From contig QVOM02000073.1 of assembly GCA_003586115.2 (NCBI GenBank), forward strand, positions 39,048,876 to 39,112,875: a stretch of DNA of 64,000 nucleotides. Direction: 5' to 3'. This document shows, piece by piece, positions 23,570 to 35,500 of the stretch. Under the pieces are notes generated by a model that did not search any database, had not been told where the DNA came from, and saw nothing but the letters and a program-made list of their open reading frames with translations. A program made the translations under genes and the position numbers. The first letter of the stretch is position 1. Every line of letters begins with the position of its first letter. This DNA is from Salvator merianae. Its lineage: Eukaryota; Chordata; Lepidosauria; Squamata; Teiidae.

Positions 23570-24955
23570 TTCAGCCATTAGAATGAGGGGGATGGCCTGT
23601 CAGCCTTCCTACTGGCTTTTGCTGAATGGCAGATCAGTCCAAATCAAGTCATTATTCATTCATTATTTGCATGTGGATGGAAAGGCTGATGTGGTGTGTA
23701 CCACAGAGATCTGGATGGGTGAACTGGGAGGGCTAGTGCTTAAATTTGCCCCTCTGGGATACTTTATGCAGCACCAGTCCACACTTTGGGGGCAGGGTGA
23801 GGGAGTTACTATAGAACATAAAGAATGTACCTTTCTCACCTGGGAGGCAGAACAAGCTTATTGTTGGTGTACTGTCATGCTGCCGACCAGTTTGCCTATC
23901 TGAGCTGGTGGAGGCTGTCTCTGACATGGTGCTAGAGACCCACTGCATGTTAGTATAGAAGACTTCAATTTTTATGCTGAAGATGCCTCCAGTAGACCAG
24001 TTCAGGGTTTCATGTCTCGACATGTTATGGGCGTTGGTCTTTGCTACAGAGGAGAAGGATAGAAATCTGTTGATAGATGGACTGGTAATGAGTATGCTGT
24101 CATGGATGGATCATTTTTTGGTCAAGTTTGAGCTTATAGTGTTGGTTCCTTGCTGCAGGGTTGAAGGATCCATTAAAATGGTCAGCCCTTGGGGACTTTT
24201 TGAGTTGATGGCTTTGAGTTGAGTTCCTGATGGCTTTGGGGAGATTCTGGTTGACCTGCTGGGGCAAGGCTCTGGCCTCACTTTAGAATCGTGAGGTGAG
24301 CAGAGCTATTGACAAGGTCACTCCCAAGTGCACTTGGACACCTGCAGAGCTCATAAGAGGTGGTGGTATGGCCCCTCCTCAGGAAGTCCTCCCTGGATCC
24401 AGATGATTTAAACAATTATCGCCTAGTGGCCAACATACCATTTTTGAGCAAGGTATTAGAGAGGGCCATAGCTGTTCAACTGCAGGCATGCTTGGAAGAA
24501 GCTGAGTATCTAGACTCATATCTAGAAACCACCTTGGTCACTCTATTTGATAAACTTCCCTGGGAGAAGACAAGGGAAATGTGACTCTATTGGTTCTCTT
24601 GGATCTCTTGGCAGCTTTTGACACCATTGATCATGATATCTTTCTGGAGAGACTATGGGGTTTAGGAGTTGGAGGCACTGTGTTAAAGTGGTTTCACTCC
24701 TATCTCCAAGGCTGATTCCAGAGGGCAGCTGTGGGAGATTCCCGCTTGTCATCCTGGGAACTCAGGTGTGCTGGACAGGTGCCTGGAGGCAGTAATGGGC
24801 TGGACGAGGGCCAATAAATTGAAGCTGAATCCAGACAAGACAGAGGTGTGTGTGTCACAAGGTCTCGAGCCCAAGAAGTTGGAAGGCATCTGGCCCTTAA
24901 TGGGGTCGCTTTGCTCTGGAAACGACAGGTGCAGAATCTGGGTGTACTTAGGCCT
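23570..24955 (+). pseudogene. Decayed L2-like LINE, endonuclease and partial reverse transcriptase
   Basis: The plus strand reads the L2 endonuclease start (LLLNGRSVQIKSLF, GKADVVCTTEIWMGELGG) at 23583-23750 and a DFN-like segment near 23960. The reverse transcriptase entry SSLDPDDLNNYRLVANIPFL lies near 24390 and AAFDTIDHDIFLERL near 24610. At about 24768 the text jumps from SSWELRC-equivalent codons to VLDRCLEAVMGW-equivalent codons, skipping ~160 bp that contains GVPQGS and YADD in the copy at 28124-28609. Many stops are present. It cannot encode an active enzyme. Confidence 0.8.
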
Positions 24956-25815
24956 GTGTGTCCAATATAGATACTGGTGAACAAAAATGGATTCTGATCT
25001 AATTCAGAGATCCAGGCTTTTGGTCCAATTTCCTGTACTTTCAGCTTATGTGCCAACTGTGTTTGTTATATCAATGGCCAGTTCTGTGGTCCAGAGGTGT
25101 CTGTACCTTGGCAGAGCCCTGCCTTTTGGTGACACAGCACTCTAGGATTTCAGGATTATGGGTAATATCATTACATCTCTCAGCTACATTTTATAAGCCA
25201 TGACAAACAAGGATCAGGGGGACAAGTGGTCAACCAGACCCCTACAAGCAGCTTGTTCACTTCCTCAGACCACAATAACTGAAACTGATCCAAAAGAATA
25301 GGAACAGATGATAAGATTCTCTGGTTACCTCCACTAAACCATTTCCAACTTTGCAATTCCATGCAACGATAAGTGACTTTGTCCTGGAAGTGCCTTGTGA
25401 ATTTATTGTAGCAAACCCCTGAAGGTAGCATAGATAGGCCTTTAGGGCTTGGTGACAATCCCCAATCCCCTGCTGGATGGTTACTTGAGAACACAGTGGT
25501 GGTGGAGAACTATGCCTTTTTTGCAGTCATCACCACCATCTGATATTAGGTACGACAGTGTGCTCTTGGCTGTGGTCAGTCAGATTCACATTGAAATTTA
25601 TACCAATCAGGACCCTGAAGAAATGGGTCGGCAGCAGCAGCAAATGGGAGGTGAGCAAACTGAGGAGGAAGGTGATGCAACAGTTATCCAGGAAGAGAAG
25701 CAGCAAGGTAGAAAGCTTTTAAAAGACTGTGTGATGTGGGGTTTTGTCCATTTGTCCACAGCTGAGGTGATTTCAGGAAATGGATGCCCCCAAAATCCAC
25801 AGCATGAACACAGTG
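24956..25815. other. No recognised feature
   Basis: A 145-codon plus-strand frame at 25449-25886 contains a Q/E-rich stretch (GRQQQQMGGEQTEEEGD) but has no recognisable domain, and it runs into the MITE at 25819. Confidence 0.4.
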
Positions 25816-25818
25816 TTA

Positions 25819-26281
25819 GGCCCTTATCTGCCATAATTCTGGATCAATGGGTCTGGATTAGCCTGGCCCAACTGGATTGTGGGTAGATAAAGGTGGGATC
25901 AGCACTGTTAGCATCAACAGTGCTGACCCAGATTGCCCCATGCCACAAGTTGTGAAGCTCACACGGGACTTCTGGAGGTGTTTTTTGGAGATGTGCTATG
26001 GCATGCCACTGAAAGACACCACCTGGTACTCCTGAACACAGGAGATGTGTCTTTTGCACACCTCCCATGTTCTGAATGAGGGCCTCTAGTCCGTCTGGTA
26101 GATCCAATTAATCAGGTCTACCAGAGATCCAGATTAAAGCTTCCCTTAATCTGAATCTTCCTCTGTCTCATACAGACGGAATGGACTAGAGGGGGCACGG
26201 CCTTATGGTGCAGATCTATGTGGGCTAGAAGTGAACTACATGGATTCTTAATATGGATTAAGAGTCTGTGCAGAAATGCCC
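25819..26281. mobile_element. Harbinger-like non-autonomous element
   Basis: The left end GGCCCTTATCTGCC and right end CTGTGCAGAAATGCCC are imperfect inverted repeats, flanked by TTA at 25816-25818 and 26282-26284. Internal hairpins occur, for example CAGCACTGTTAGCATCAACAGTGCTG near 25900. It fits the same 3-bp-duplication group as the other MITEs but is more diverged. Confidence 0.6.
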
Positions 26282-26284
26282 TTA

Positions 26285-27329
26285 AAGCAGTTCCCCAAGC
26301 ATGCTCCCCTCTGTGGTCCTGGGGGTAAAAAGCAATGCTTGGAAAAACACTATAATGTTGGGGCAGTAGTCAGAATGGAGGGTCAGTGAAATCTCCTCTT
26401 CTTCCTGAATAGAAGACCAATAGAATTAATGTTCATTAATCTACCAGTTCCTTCTTTCGGATTGCCTTGGTTCAAGAGCTGGGCTGTCTAGAAAAAAATG
26501 TAGAAATAAAAGGCCAAAATTTCTTTTATGTCCCTTATTATTCACTAGATTTTCTGATCAACTTTTTGAGTGGGCTGCCTTCTGGCATTTTATTTTAACG
26601 CACTTTACTGACTTTCTACTTTCCTTCTGGATTCTTGCATTTCTGCTTCTATCCTATTATTTTTTAGGTTTGTAATTGCACTCTTTATAGCTTCTAGGTT
26701 GTACAGTGTTTGAATAACTACCATTCTGCAGAACACTTTTTTTATTATTACTATTAACCTTTGGCCTGTTTATACTGTTGAGAACCCTCTTCAATTGATT
26801 TCTAGCTTCTCCCTTTCCAGAATGTTTAGGAAATGGAGAATGGGGTGGTGATGGAAAAATGAGCTATTTAGCTGATATTCAATAAAGCAAGAGTAGGTGT
26901 CATACGGACAGTGAATTTTACAAAAGTGGCTCCCTGTTTTTTTATAGCCCATCTACACCCAAGCCTTGGACCATAGGGCTTTGGCACACTGAAGCCAAAA
27001 AGGCTGCTTCTGGTGCCAGACTGGGAATTGGGCAAGTCCTAGTCCATCTATTTATTTTGGCCTGGATGGGATGAACTTACACTATAAAGGGTGCTCCCTC
27101 GTCTGCTAAGAAGGTAACAGCATAATGTTGCAAATATGAATAAATTGTTTTATATGCAATTATTTTGCTGTGCTATTAATTTATCCCATGGACCTAGATA
27201 TTGTTTTGAGACTTCTTGTGGTAATCTAGCAGAATAGAAATATTGTAAGCAGGCAAACATGGTGCCTTCCAGGTGTTGGCTTTTAAGTCTCATCATCCTC
27301 AGGAAATACTTTAGCAACACACAGGCTCT
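26285..27329. other. No recognised feature
   Basis: No gene or repeat family recognised. Confidence 0.4.
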
Positions 27330-27337
27330 GTCCAGAT

Positions 27338-27368
<31 letters not shown>

Positions 27369-27694
27369 TTCCGCCCTATATCCGAAGGTCTCAGGGAGGG
27401 TTACAACAATTAAAACAAAACAAAAACTCATAAAAGGCATGCAATAAAACAGTAGTCTGAAAGTAGGGAGGGAAAACTGTACCTTTAGCCAAAGGCAAGG
27501 GTAAATAGGTGCGTCTTTATTGCTCTCCTAAAGATGTAAAGTGAGGAAGCTTGATGCACCTCAGGGGGAAAAGTGTTCCACAGTCTGGGGGCCACCACTG
27601 AAAAGGGCCTATCCCGGGTGCCCACCCCTTTAGCTGTTGAAGGTGATGGTACAACAAGGAGGGCCTTATCTGCAGATCTTAAGGCATGGGTAGG

Positions 27695-28108
27695 CTAATA
27701 TGGGAGAAGACACTCCTTTAGATATTTGGGGCCCAAGCTATTTAGGGCCTTATAGGTTAATGTTAACACCTTGAATTGGGCTCGGTAGCGAATTGGCAGC
27801 CAGTGCAGCTCTTTTAAGACCAGCATGATATACATCCGGCCAGCTGTTCCAGTCAGCAGTCTTGCTGCTGCATTCTGCACCAGTTGCAGCTTCCGAACTG
27901 TCTTCAGGGGCAGCCCCATGTAAAGCGCATTACAGTAATCCAGTCTGGAAGTTACCAAAGCATGGATTACTGTGGCCAGATTATCTCTGTCCAGAAGAGG
28001 TCGTAGTTGGCGAATCAGCCGTAGTCGGAGGTATGCATTCTGGGCCACTGCCTCCACCTGAGTTTCAAGGGTAAGCGTAGAGTCCAAAAGTACACCCAGA
28101 TTCTGCAC
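27695..28108 (-). pseudogene. L2 ORF2 C-terminal fragment
   Basis: Continuing in the same frame after a TAG, this 137-codon stretch reads QNLGVLLDSTLTLETQ, SRLDYCNALYMGLPLKTVRK and LKELHWLPIRYRAQFKVLTL, the region typical of L2/CR1 ORF2 downstream of the catalytic core. After a stop at 27695 the same frame goes on (RDRPFSVVAPRLWN) to about 27550. Confidence 0.85.
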
Positions 28109-28123
28109 CTGTCCTTTCCAGGG

Positions 28124-28609
28124 CTAAGCAACCCCATCAAGGGCCAGATGCCTTCCAACTTCATGGACCCGAGACCCTCTGACACACAGTACCTCTGTCT
28201 TATCTGGATTCAGCTTCAATTTATTGGCCCTCATCCAGCCCATTACTGCTTCCAGGCACCTGTCCAACACTTCAACCACCCATCCTGATTCAGATGGTAC
28301 AGATGTGTAGAGCTGGGTGTCATCTGCATATTGATGACATCTGACTCCAAATCTCCTGACGACCTCCCCCAGTGGCTTCATATAGATATTGAAAAGCATG
28401 GGAGATAAGATCGACCCCTGAGGAACCCCACACCTGAGTTCCCAGGATGACGAGCAGGAATCTCCCACAACTACCTTCTGGAATCGGCCTTGGAGATAGG
28501 AGTGGAACCACTGCAACACAGTGCCTCCAACTCCTAAACTCCGTAGTCTCTCCAGAAGGATATCATGATCAATGGTGTCAAAAGCTGCCGAGAGATCCTG
28601 GAGAACCAA
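28124..28609 (-). pseudogene. L2 reverse transcriptase palm fragment
   Basis: A 161-codon frame shows DLSAAFDTIDHDILLERL (motif A), GVPQGSILSPMLFNIYM and QYADDTQLY (the catalytic YADD box), then ANKLKLNPDKTEVL. This is the order expected of a non-LTR reverse transcriptase that copies element RNA at a nicked target. The N-terminal endonuclease is missing through 5' truncation. One in-frame TAG separates it from the next piece, so the protein is broken though the catalytic motif survives. Confidence 0.88.
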
Positions 28610-28617
28610 TAGGGATG

Positions 28618-29964
28618 CACCTCCACCTGCAACATCTCAAGTCTTTCTGTTTCCTCCATCCCCAAAGCAGAACTCTGGTATTGTTTGCCAGCTACTCCAG
28701 GACATCTTGGCAAAGGGTGAAAAGCAATGAAAAACCCTCTGAAGAGAATCAATGTTTTATTTGATGAGCCACACAGTGACTGATTTAAGCTCTAATATCT
28801 TCCAGCTGTTGATTTACAGGATATTAAAAAGAATTTGTGCCACTGTTAACTACAGGATGTTCCAAATATGTTTAGACTGGCTGTCTTTGACAATTAAACT
28901 CAATGGGAATTATGTACATTTTTCACTGCTAGCATAGGCAACTGATTCTGGGATCACAAAGTCTTTAGAGGGAGCATCCCAGTAAACTAATGTCAGGATT
29001 GTTTTCTTGGTTCAGGAGAGAATTAGACAAGAAGGTCTTGCTACGTTATTTTTACTAAAAAAAAATCAGAAATATAGTTTCCAGTACTGGGTCTATCTTT
29101 GACCTGTGTAGAACCCTCCCTCCCTCCCTCCCTCCCTCCCTCCCTTCTGCTTTGAAGTGGCCCTGCAATTGACTTGCAAAGGTAAATGCAAAAATGACAC
29201 TTGTGTATCACTTGGTTGCCCTTATGGCAAACAAATATATAGGTACACTGTGTTCTCTGGCCCGAGCTCTTAGATTAATGCCTAAGAGCCATTCTTGTAG
29301 CATTTAATATGATCTGCCTACAAAATCTTTTGTGAGAAGTTCTCCCAGCATGCACGGTGATCTTGGTATTCTAGTCATTCTAAATAAAGATGTGATCAAA
29401 GTGTTCTCATTAATGGATAATGGGTGTCATATGGAGACAGGATTTTGCATGGTCATGATTTCCTAGCATGAAAATCCACAGTTGTCTTGAGTGAAGAATA
29501 TATATCGTACTGTGAGATAACCTTTCTGTATGGAGAGCATAGAAGACCTTGGCTGTGACTGTTTAAGGGCAAGTTGTTTGTACTGTGGAATAGGTGGGGT
29601 GAATCACTGAAACTTTTGATCAGAATTACCAAACAATTATCAAAAGGTCCCAGCACTGGTTTGCAGGGATGTGGTTGCTTGCTAACTGATTGAAAGATTT
29701 GCTTTTGCATTTAAGAGCACTAAGTCTTTTATTGAAGCATATCGTGGGGTCTGTCTAGAGCAGTATTGCCTATTCTGACCAGAAGAAATTCTGTAGCATA
29801 GGATCACTATGGCCTTCTGGATATTGCTGAACTCTCATAAGCCCCTGCCACGTATCAGAGTGGGTTTAGTTCAGTTCTGCCCTAAACAAAGATCGGAAAA
29901 GAACAGCTATGTAAATATAAGAGTACATGATAAATAAATAATTAAGCAGGAAAGCCTATAATGC
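28618..29964. other. No recognised feature apart from a CCCT microsatellite
   Basis: Contains a pure (CCCT)n run at 29114-29145. No gene or other repeat family recognised. Confidence 0.4.
29114..29145. repeat. (CCCT)n microsatellite
   Basis: About eight tandem CCCT units. Confidence 0.9.
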
Positions 29965-30062
29965 TAGTAGTAGTAGTAGTAGTAGAAGAAGAAGAAGAAG
30001 AAGAAGAAGAAGAAGAAGAAGAAGAAGAAGAAGAAGAAGAAGAAGAAGAAGAAGAAGAAGAA
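29965..30062. repeat. (TAG)n/(AAG)n microsatellite
   Basis: About seven TAG units pass directly into about 26 AAG units. The run abuts the 3' end of the minus-strand SINE at 30063 and is probably its expanded tail. Confidence 0.92.
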
Positions 30063-30335
30063 TTTGATTTTTATACCCCGCTTTTCTGGGCCGAAGCTGA
30101 CTCAAAGTGGCTTACAAGGTTATTTTTCCCCTGAAGGCTTACATCTATCTTCCGCATCACACAAGTGATGCTCCCTATTTATCTACTTGCAATTACTTGC
30201 TTTCGAACAGCTAGGTTGACTGGAGCTAGAGGCCAGTAGAGGGCACTCATCTCCTCTACACGGCAGGCAAGGGCCTAGAACTCTGATCCTCCTATTGAAA
30301 GATCAGTGCCTTAGCCACCTGTGCCACCATGCAGA
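30063..30335 (-). mobile_element. tRNA-derived SINE
   Basis: The minus strand begins TGGCACAGGTGGCTAAGGC, an A-box-like tRNA head. A degraded B box (GAGTTCTAGGCCC) follows. The 3' part ends AAGCGGGGTATAAAAATCAA before a CTT-type tail. Such composite SINEs are common in squamates. No family name is assigned. Confidence 0.65.
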
Positions 30336-32060
30336 TAGAGAATTAAAATATTAACATTTACAATATTAATGGATTAACTTTTTATTAAAATTGTTGAAAA
30401 TAGAGTTGCATTACATATTTTAATTTTCCACATATTACCAATATAGGACTATTTTCCAGCTAAATTCTTTATTACATATTATTTTATTCACATAGCTGGA
30501 TACGTGGCAAAATAGATGTGGCTATCTTGGGGACAGAAGAATTGAGGAGAAAAAAAAATGAAGAAGATCTCAAAATACTAGATCTACAAATCTGAGAGAA
30601 AAAGGATACAGTTTCCATAGTTATTGGCACATTAGGTGTGTTATTAAAGAAACTCAAAAACTATTTGGAAGACATTGGAACAGACAGAATAGCAACCCTA
30701 CAACTGCAAAAGCAACACTAGCTGGAACAAGCCACATTCTTTAATGCTCCCTTATTAATTCCTAAATCCTGTGTTAGGATTAGGAGTAACAACGGGCCAA
30801 AAATCTTGTCATCACGTCTGGCCCAGTCACACCACAACATGATAGTATTAGGATGGACTGGGAACTCAGACTGTTTCCAGTCTGTTATCACCTACCTTGT
30901 GGGGGTGGGGTGGGGTGGTGGAGTGAGGCAAGGTGGCTCTGGGAGTAGCGCAGTCACACAGAGCAGAAGTTTAGAATATTTCCTTGCAGCCCTTGAATGC
31001 AGTGGGAAACAGAAGCAGTAGCCCAAGCCTGAAGAAGAGCCCAGGCATCCCTGGGCGTCTGAGCTGTTGCTACAATAACCATGGGGTCCCCCTTGAAAAG
31101 GCTGCAGCAAATAGCATCCCATGCGTTAAGTCTCACCACCAGTTCCTTCTTCCACACTGGGGGCACAATGCTTCCTCTGGCCCACTCATTGCTTCTATGA
31201 CCACGCTGCTGCTACTGGTCTTAGTTCCCAGGCTTCACTTCACCTGTTTCACCCACTTAGGAAATCTGGAGTGACTGCCACAAGTCACTGAATCTCCTTC
31301 TCCTGCCTGTCCAGTTCTCTTTTCTCTGGCAGGTGTTCCTTCAGCAGTTCCCTCCACTGAACTTCCAGGGGAAAGAGCAGCAGAGTAGCAGACCTTCCCC
31401 TCGACCCGTTTCTTGTAGCTGAAACAGGCCAAGTGCTGGGATAATCCGAATGCAGGATGGTTCCAATTGGGGAGGGAAAGTCCCTAGAAGAAATAGGAAT
31501 CTACTTTGATGTCCAATCCCAGAGGACGGAAGATGGCCTCAATTCTGATTAAAGATAAGGTGTGACTGCAGGCTTGGTGAACCATGCAACCAGCACAAAA
31601 ATACTCAAAGAAGAATGGTTTGTTTAATGAAATGGGCATCAATTTTTTTTCCATTTGGCTCCCTAGAAACCAATTTAGCTTAATAATTGCGATGTGTAAT
31701 TACTGCTTCTCCTGGGGGACAAACTGAAAACATTCCAGTCTACAGAGGAATTGTTTGGGTAGCACCATGTTAAGCAGTGCTTAGCCAAGTGTTAAATAAG
31801 TCTGCAGATCAGAGTTTCAGCCTTTTTAATACTTGATCAATGTATCTAATTTTGCATCTTCATATTGCTGACAACTTTGAAGAGCCCCCTTTCACTAAAC
31901 ACAAATTCCAATGAGATGATGCAGAGGACAATGTGGGGGTTCCATAGATTTGTTCCGTTTGGCAGAAAGAGCCACAATGATTGCTGGTGAATTTTACAGT
32001 CCAACGTCATACCTTGTAGAACGTTAACTCAGGTGGGCTCTGCATGATGGCAGAACCTGT
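30336..32060. other. No recognised feature
   Basis: No gene or repeat family recognised. Frames of 65-96 codons at 30806-31432 on both strands lack known domains. Confidence 0.4.
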
Positions 32061-32065
32061 GTCAT

Positions 32066-32395
32066 AAGCAAAGAATATAAGAACATAAGAGGAGCCTTGT
32101 TGGATCAGGCCATGGCCCATCTAGTACAGCATCCTGTTTCACACAGTGGCCCACCAACTGCTTCTGGGCATTCTCAAGCAGAATAAAAGGCAAAACCTTC
32201 ACCTGCTCTTGACTCCCTGCTAATTGCCTTTAGAGGCATTCTGCCTGTCTCTTCACCCTGCAGGCAGCACCTAAGCATCCATTCTAGTAGCCATCAATAC
32301 ACCTGACTTTCAGGAATCTGTTCAATCCATTCTTAAATCTATCCAGGCAATGGAGTCTTTCTTGCTCTCTTCTTTCCTCTGACACTGAGAAAGGG
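32066..32395. repeat. Interspersed sauropsid repeat (GGATCAGGCCATGG type)
   Basis: Begins ATAAGAACATAAGAGGAGCC and includes TTGGATCAGGCCATGGCCCA, CAGCATCCTGTTTCACACAG and CTAGTAGCCATCAATACA. Inverted relatives occur at 39310-40340 (interrupted), 57410-57700 and 60615-60860, and a direct relative at 58325-58600. It is a common dispersed repeat whose class I cannot assign from sequence alone. Confidence 0.65.
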
Positions 32396-32659
32396 CAAGA
32401 TCTCTCTCTCTAAGTAGTTTGCATGACCCTTGGGTTTTCTCTAAGGCTAAGGCAAGGGCAAGAGAAGTCCTGCGTAGGAACTGCATTTGTCTGAAAAATT
32501 TCCCTCAAGCAGGTTCCCTCAGGTAACTGTGGAGTGAATCCTAGGCATATCTGCTTGGAAGAGTCGCAGTGACTCCAGGGGTATTCTGAACGTTGCATAA
32601 ACACATTCCCCAAGCTATTGTTGCAGGTCTTGGCCTGCTCCTTGCATTTTGGACATAAT

Positions 32660-33237
32660 GGGCCTGTTTGCACTGAGCTTCGTAGACCATTCCCAGTAGT
32701 TGGCTTTGGACCGGAGAGGTTGGAAAACGCTGGCTGCCATTCGCACTCCCAGCCAGAGGAATGGACCCAAAGCCGACCAGCAGAGGGAACGGTGCGGATG
32801 ACATCCGCTAGTTCGGTACCGCACTCCATACCATCAAGCTCCGCTTCGTACCCAGAGGGCTCCTTACGGAGCCAGCTTCGTAATGGCAGCTAGGCTGCCA
32901 TGCCCAAAGGGCTATCCCGGATATGAAGCTTCGGACCGGGGTGTGAAGCATCGGACCAGGGTGTGAAGCTTCGGACCACGCATGCGCAGCTGTGCCAGCC
33001 ACACCCGGCCACCATTTCAAACGCAGACGGGAGTGCAAAAGCACCGTGCCCGATCTTCATTCCATCGCGCAGGTCGGAATAAAGACAAGCTTTTACTTGT
33101 CTAGCCTTACCCAGGATCAGGGACGAATTGGGTACGAAGTGGTTCGGATTGGGTGAGGCGCGCGCCCGCAGCAGTGCGAAAGCTCCGTTCCAGCAAATGG
33201 ACAAGAACATTCCACCGCTGTAGTGCGAACAGACCCC
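32660..33237. mobile_element. CpG-rich Harbinger-like element (H3)
   Basis: The left end GGGCCTGTTTGCACTGAGC and right end AGTGCGAACAGACCC are inverted repeats. The interior is near-colinear with 55652-56219 (TTGGAAAACGCTGGCTGCC, GGAATGGACCC, CATGCGCAGC). Two short direct repeats of a GGTGTGAAGC type lie near 32940-32975. A clean 3-bp duplication was not seen (AAT left; CAT or ATA right). Confidence 0.7.
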
Positions 33238-34227
33238 ATACTTCTGAGTTCATGCAGAGTGGAAGTTTTGCCTTCTTGCCCTTGATTTCCCATGTAGCTG
33301 CCTTGTACTTCCAAAACTTTACGGTGAGGGAGCTCCCCCAGATATTTTCTAGACCTGGGGCTGGAACAATGTAGGGAAGGGAGGATCATTGTGCAAAATT
33401 TCTTACAGAGGTCTATCAAATGGGACAAAGACCCTCTCAGTTTTCTTTCCTCTTTGTCTGCACCTGCTAATAACATTGCCTGGTGGCACGATTGTGGAAC
33501 AGCAGGATTTGAGCAGAGTGATGTATATTTAATTTGCTAAGTAATACAGCTTTACAATTTCCTTCTGTGAATGCTTATTAAGGGCCTGTCCGTGTACAGA
33601 AGGATGTCTCTCCCAACATTCCTCTTGCTTCCTTCAGCAAGATTTCTCCTCCTCTATAGAAATAATCCCTCCTGTGGGGAATCCTCACGGAACACCTTGG
33701 ATGAGAAGAAACAAAGGAAAAGCCTTCGTGGTGGCTGAATAATTGCTACCTTATTAATGAAGACAGGCATATTCTTACATGATAATTCCCTCTGCTTGTC
33801 GCTGATAGATGATGAGAAACAATGGCATTCTCTGATGGACTCAATATGGTTGGCTACATACTCTCCCCCCCTCAAAAATCGCTCCTCTAATTATTTTTTC
33901 ACATGCTAGCTGAATTTGAAGGATAATGTAGAGGTTAGAAAACAAATAGAGCAGAGAGGTGTCTAAGCTGTTGTGGCACATGAAAGTGCTATTTGCAAAT
34001 TCTCAAAGCATTTGTCTATTATTTGTCACCCTTATTCCATCTGACAGAATGAGATATATGCAGGAAGCTGAAGTCAGAACAAGGGATGCATGTGATTGGG
34101 GTCTGAATTGTGACTTTTTCTGGGGTGTCTGTGACACTGAATCAATAATTTCAATGATCTTATCAAAATGAATCCAACTGCCCTGCAGCAATTATTGCTA
34201 AATGGTAGTGTTTTCATGGCCAGCAAT
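33238..34227. other. No recognised feature
   Basis: No gene or repeat family recognised. Confidence 0.4.
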
Positions 34228-34230
34228 TAA

Positions 34231-34933
34231 GACTGTTTCCACACTTGGATGTAGTCCAGTTTAAGAAGGGTATTATGGGATTCCCTTCTGCACCGTTGAT
34301 GTAGTCTACAAGGATTCCATCCGCTCCTGGTACGCTTTGTTGACACAGGATGGAGCATAGGCTGGACTAAACCAGATTAGGCAACCCAAAATGGCCACCT
34401 AGTCCAGTGTGCCGGTAGACCTCTTTAAAGAGGTTTATTAGCATACAAACTGTGGTAAACTGGACCACAGCAGCTTGCAGATGTGGTCTGGTTTACTTTG
34501 GGGGACCCATTTTGACAGTGCAACAAGGGGCCTTTCTACACTTTCTACCTTAGAATGGGATAATTATAGTCCAGCTGCTCCTGGTATAGCTGTGGAGTGC
34601 TTCACAGCTGTACCAGGAGCAGCTGGACTATAATAATCCCATTCTAAGATAGAAAGTGCAGAAAGGCCCAAGGTGCACCACTGAAATGAGTCCCCTGGGA
34701 GCTTCAAGCCAGAAAATTTCATTCCTGGCTGATGGAGCTTTTGGACGCTACCGCCAAAACTGGTGCAAACTTTGGAGTTGGCATGGGGGCTGGGCAGGAA
34801 CAGCCACCTCAGTGTGAATGGCCTTGTTCCGATTCAGGGATGGATCTATCCACTCATGGGGTGGATTGCTAGTTCTGGTATGGGGAGGCCCCCACCTTCT
34901 ACCAGAACAAGGAAGGTAAGTGTGAAAACACTC
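34231..34933. mobile_element. Harbinger-like non-autonomous element with nested MITE
   Basis: Ends GACTGTTTCCACACTTGG and AAGTGTGAAAACACTC are inverted repeats. They are flanked by TAA at 34228-34230 and 34934-34936, the duplication class preferred by PIF/Harbinger elements. A 142-bp palindromic MITE is inserted inside. No transposase is present. Confidence 0.7.
34528..34669. mobile_element. 142-bp near-perfect palindromic MITE
   Basis: GGGCCTTTCTACACTTTC at the left and GAAAGTGCAGAAAGGCCC at the right. The arms meet at a short loop near 34599, and the inner part (CAGCTGCTCCTGGTA / TACCAGGAGCAGCTG) is perfect. The 3-bp duplication AAG lies at 34525-34527 and 34670-34672. It is nested in the element at 34231-34933. 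Confidence 0.82.
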
Positions 34934-35220
34934 TAAATTTTTAAAATAATGTCACTTTCATTTAGTAATGAGCTTCATCACCAGTTAGGTCACTAGTGTC
35001 CATTTCAAATAATCAAAATAAGGACAAACATGGGCAATATTTGCATAAAATTGGTATAATATTAATACACACATGTATAAAAAGTTCTCTCATCCCTTAA
35101 AGGTCTTCTACCAAAGGTCTGGGAGTCTGAGGGGTACTGCACAGTATCTCAACTGCTCCTAGGACTGCACTCTTCTGAAGAAAGATCTCCATTGTTTGTT
35201 CTGGATCTGTTGAAGTCAGT

Positions 35221-35397
35221 GGGCCTATTCGCACTTGCGAGAGGAATGTTCCTGTCCACTCACTAGTCAGTTGCATTCACACTTTCAAATGGAGCCAGCT
35301 GCCTTGAAGCTAATCCAAGCCCACCTGATGCCTATCTGAAGCTGAGAAAGGCTGGTGAAGTAAATTGCAGTCTGGAATCTGACTTGTGGGAATAGGT
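35221..35397. mobile_element. Possible Harbinger-like MITE remnant
   Basis: The left end GGGCCTATTCGCACTTGCG is clear. The right end may be the degenerate CTTGTGGGAATAGGT near 35383-35397. No convincing duplication. Confidence 0.35.
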
Positions 35398-35500
35398 GTA
35401 GATCAGGGGTGCTGCGTTTGCACTACTTTTGGGTTTGAAATGGTGATGGGGAGGCGCCAGCTTTGAAAGCAGTTCTATGTTTTCAGATTAGTAGCTTTAT

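Larger units (their letters stand above)
27330..28617 (-). mobile_element. 5'-truncated L2-like LINE
   Basis: The minus-strand element runs from the reverse transcriptase palm (5' truncation near 28617) through the ORF2 C-terminus and 3' UTR to an AATAAATAAATA tail at 27337-27370. It is the best-preserved LINE in the window. The two coding pieces are listed separately. Relatives lie at 13455, 15195, 23570 and 51625. Confidence 0.88.

Noticed and set aside
25449..25886. 145-codon frame with a Q/E-rich stretch
   Set aside because: No recognisable domain, no splice or start context that stands out, and it runs into a MITE.
32410..33210. Frames up to 139 codons suggesting a secreted protein
   Set aside because: The same frames recur in the related element at 55652-56219, so they are transposon interior sequence.
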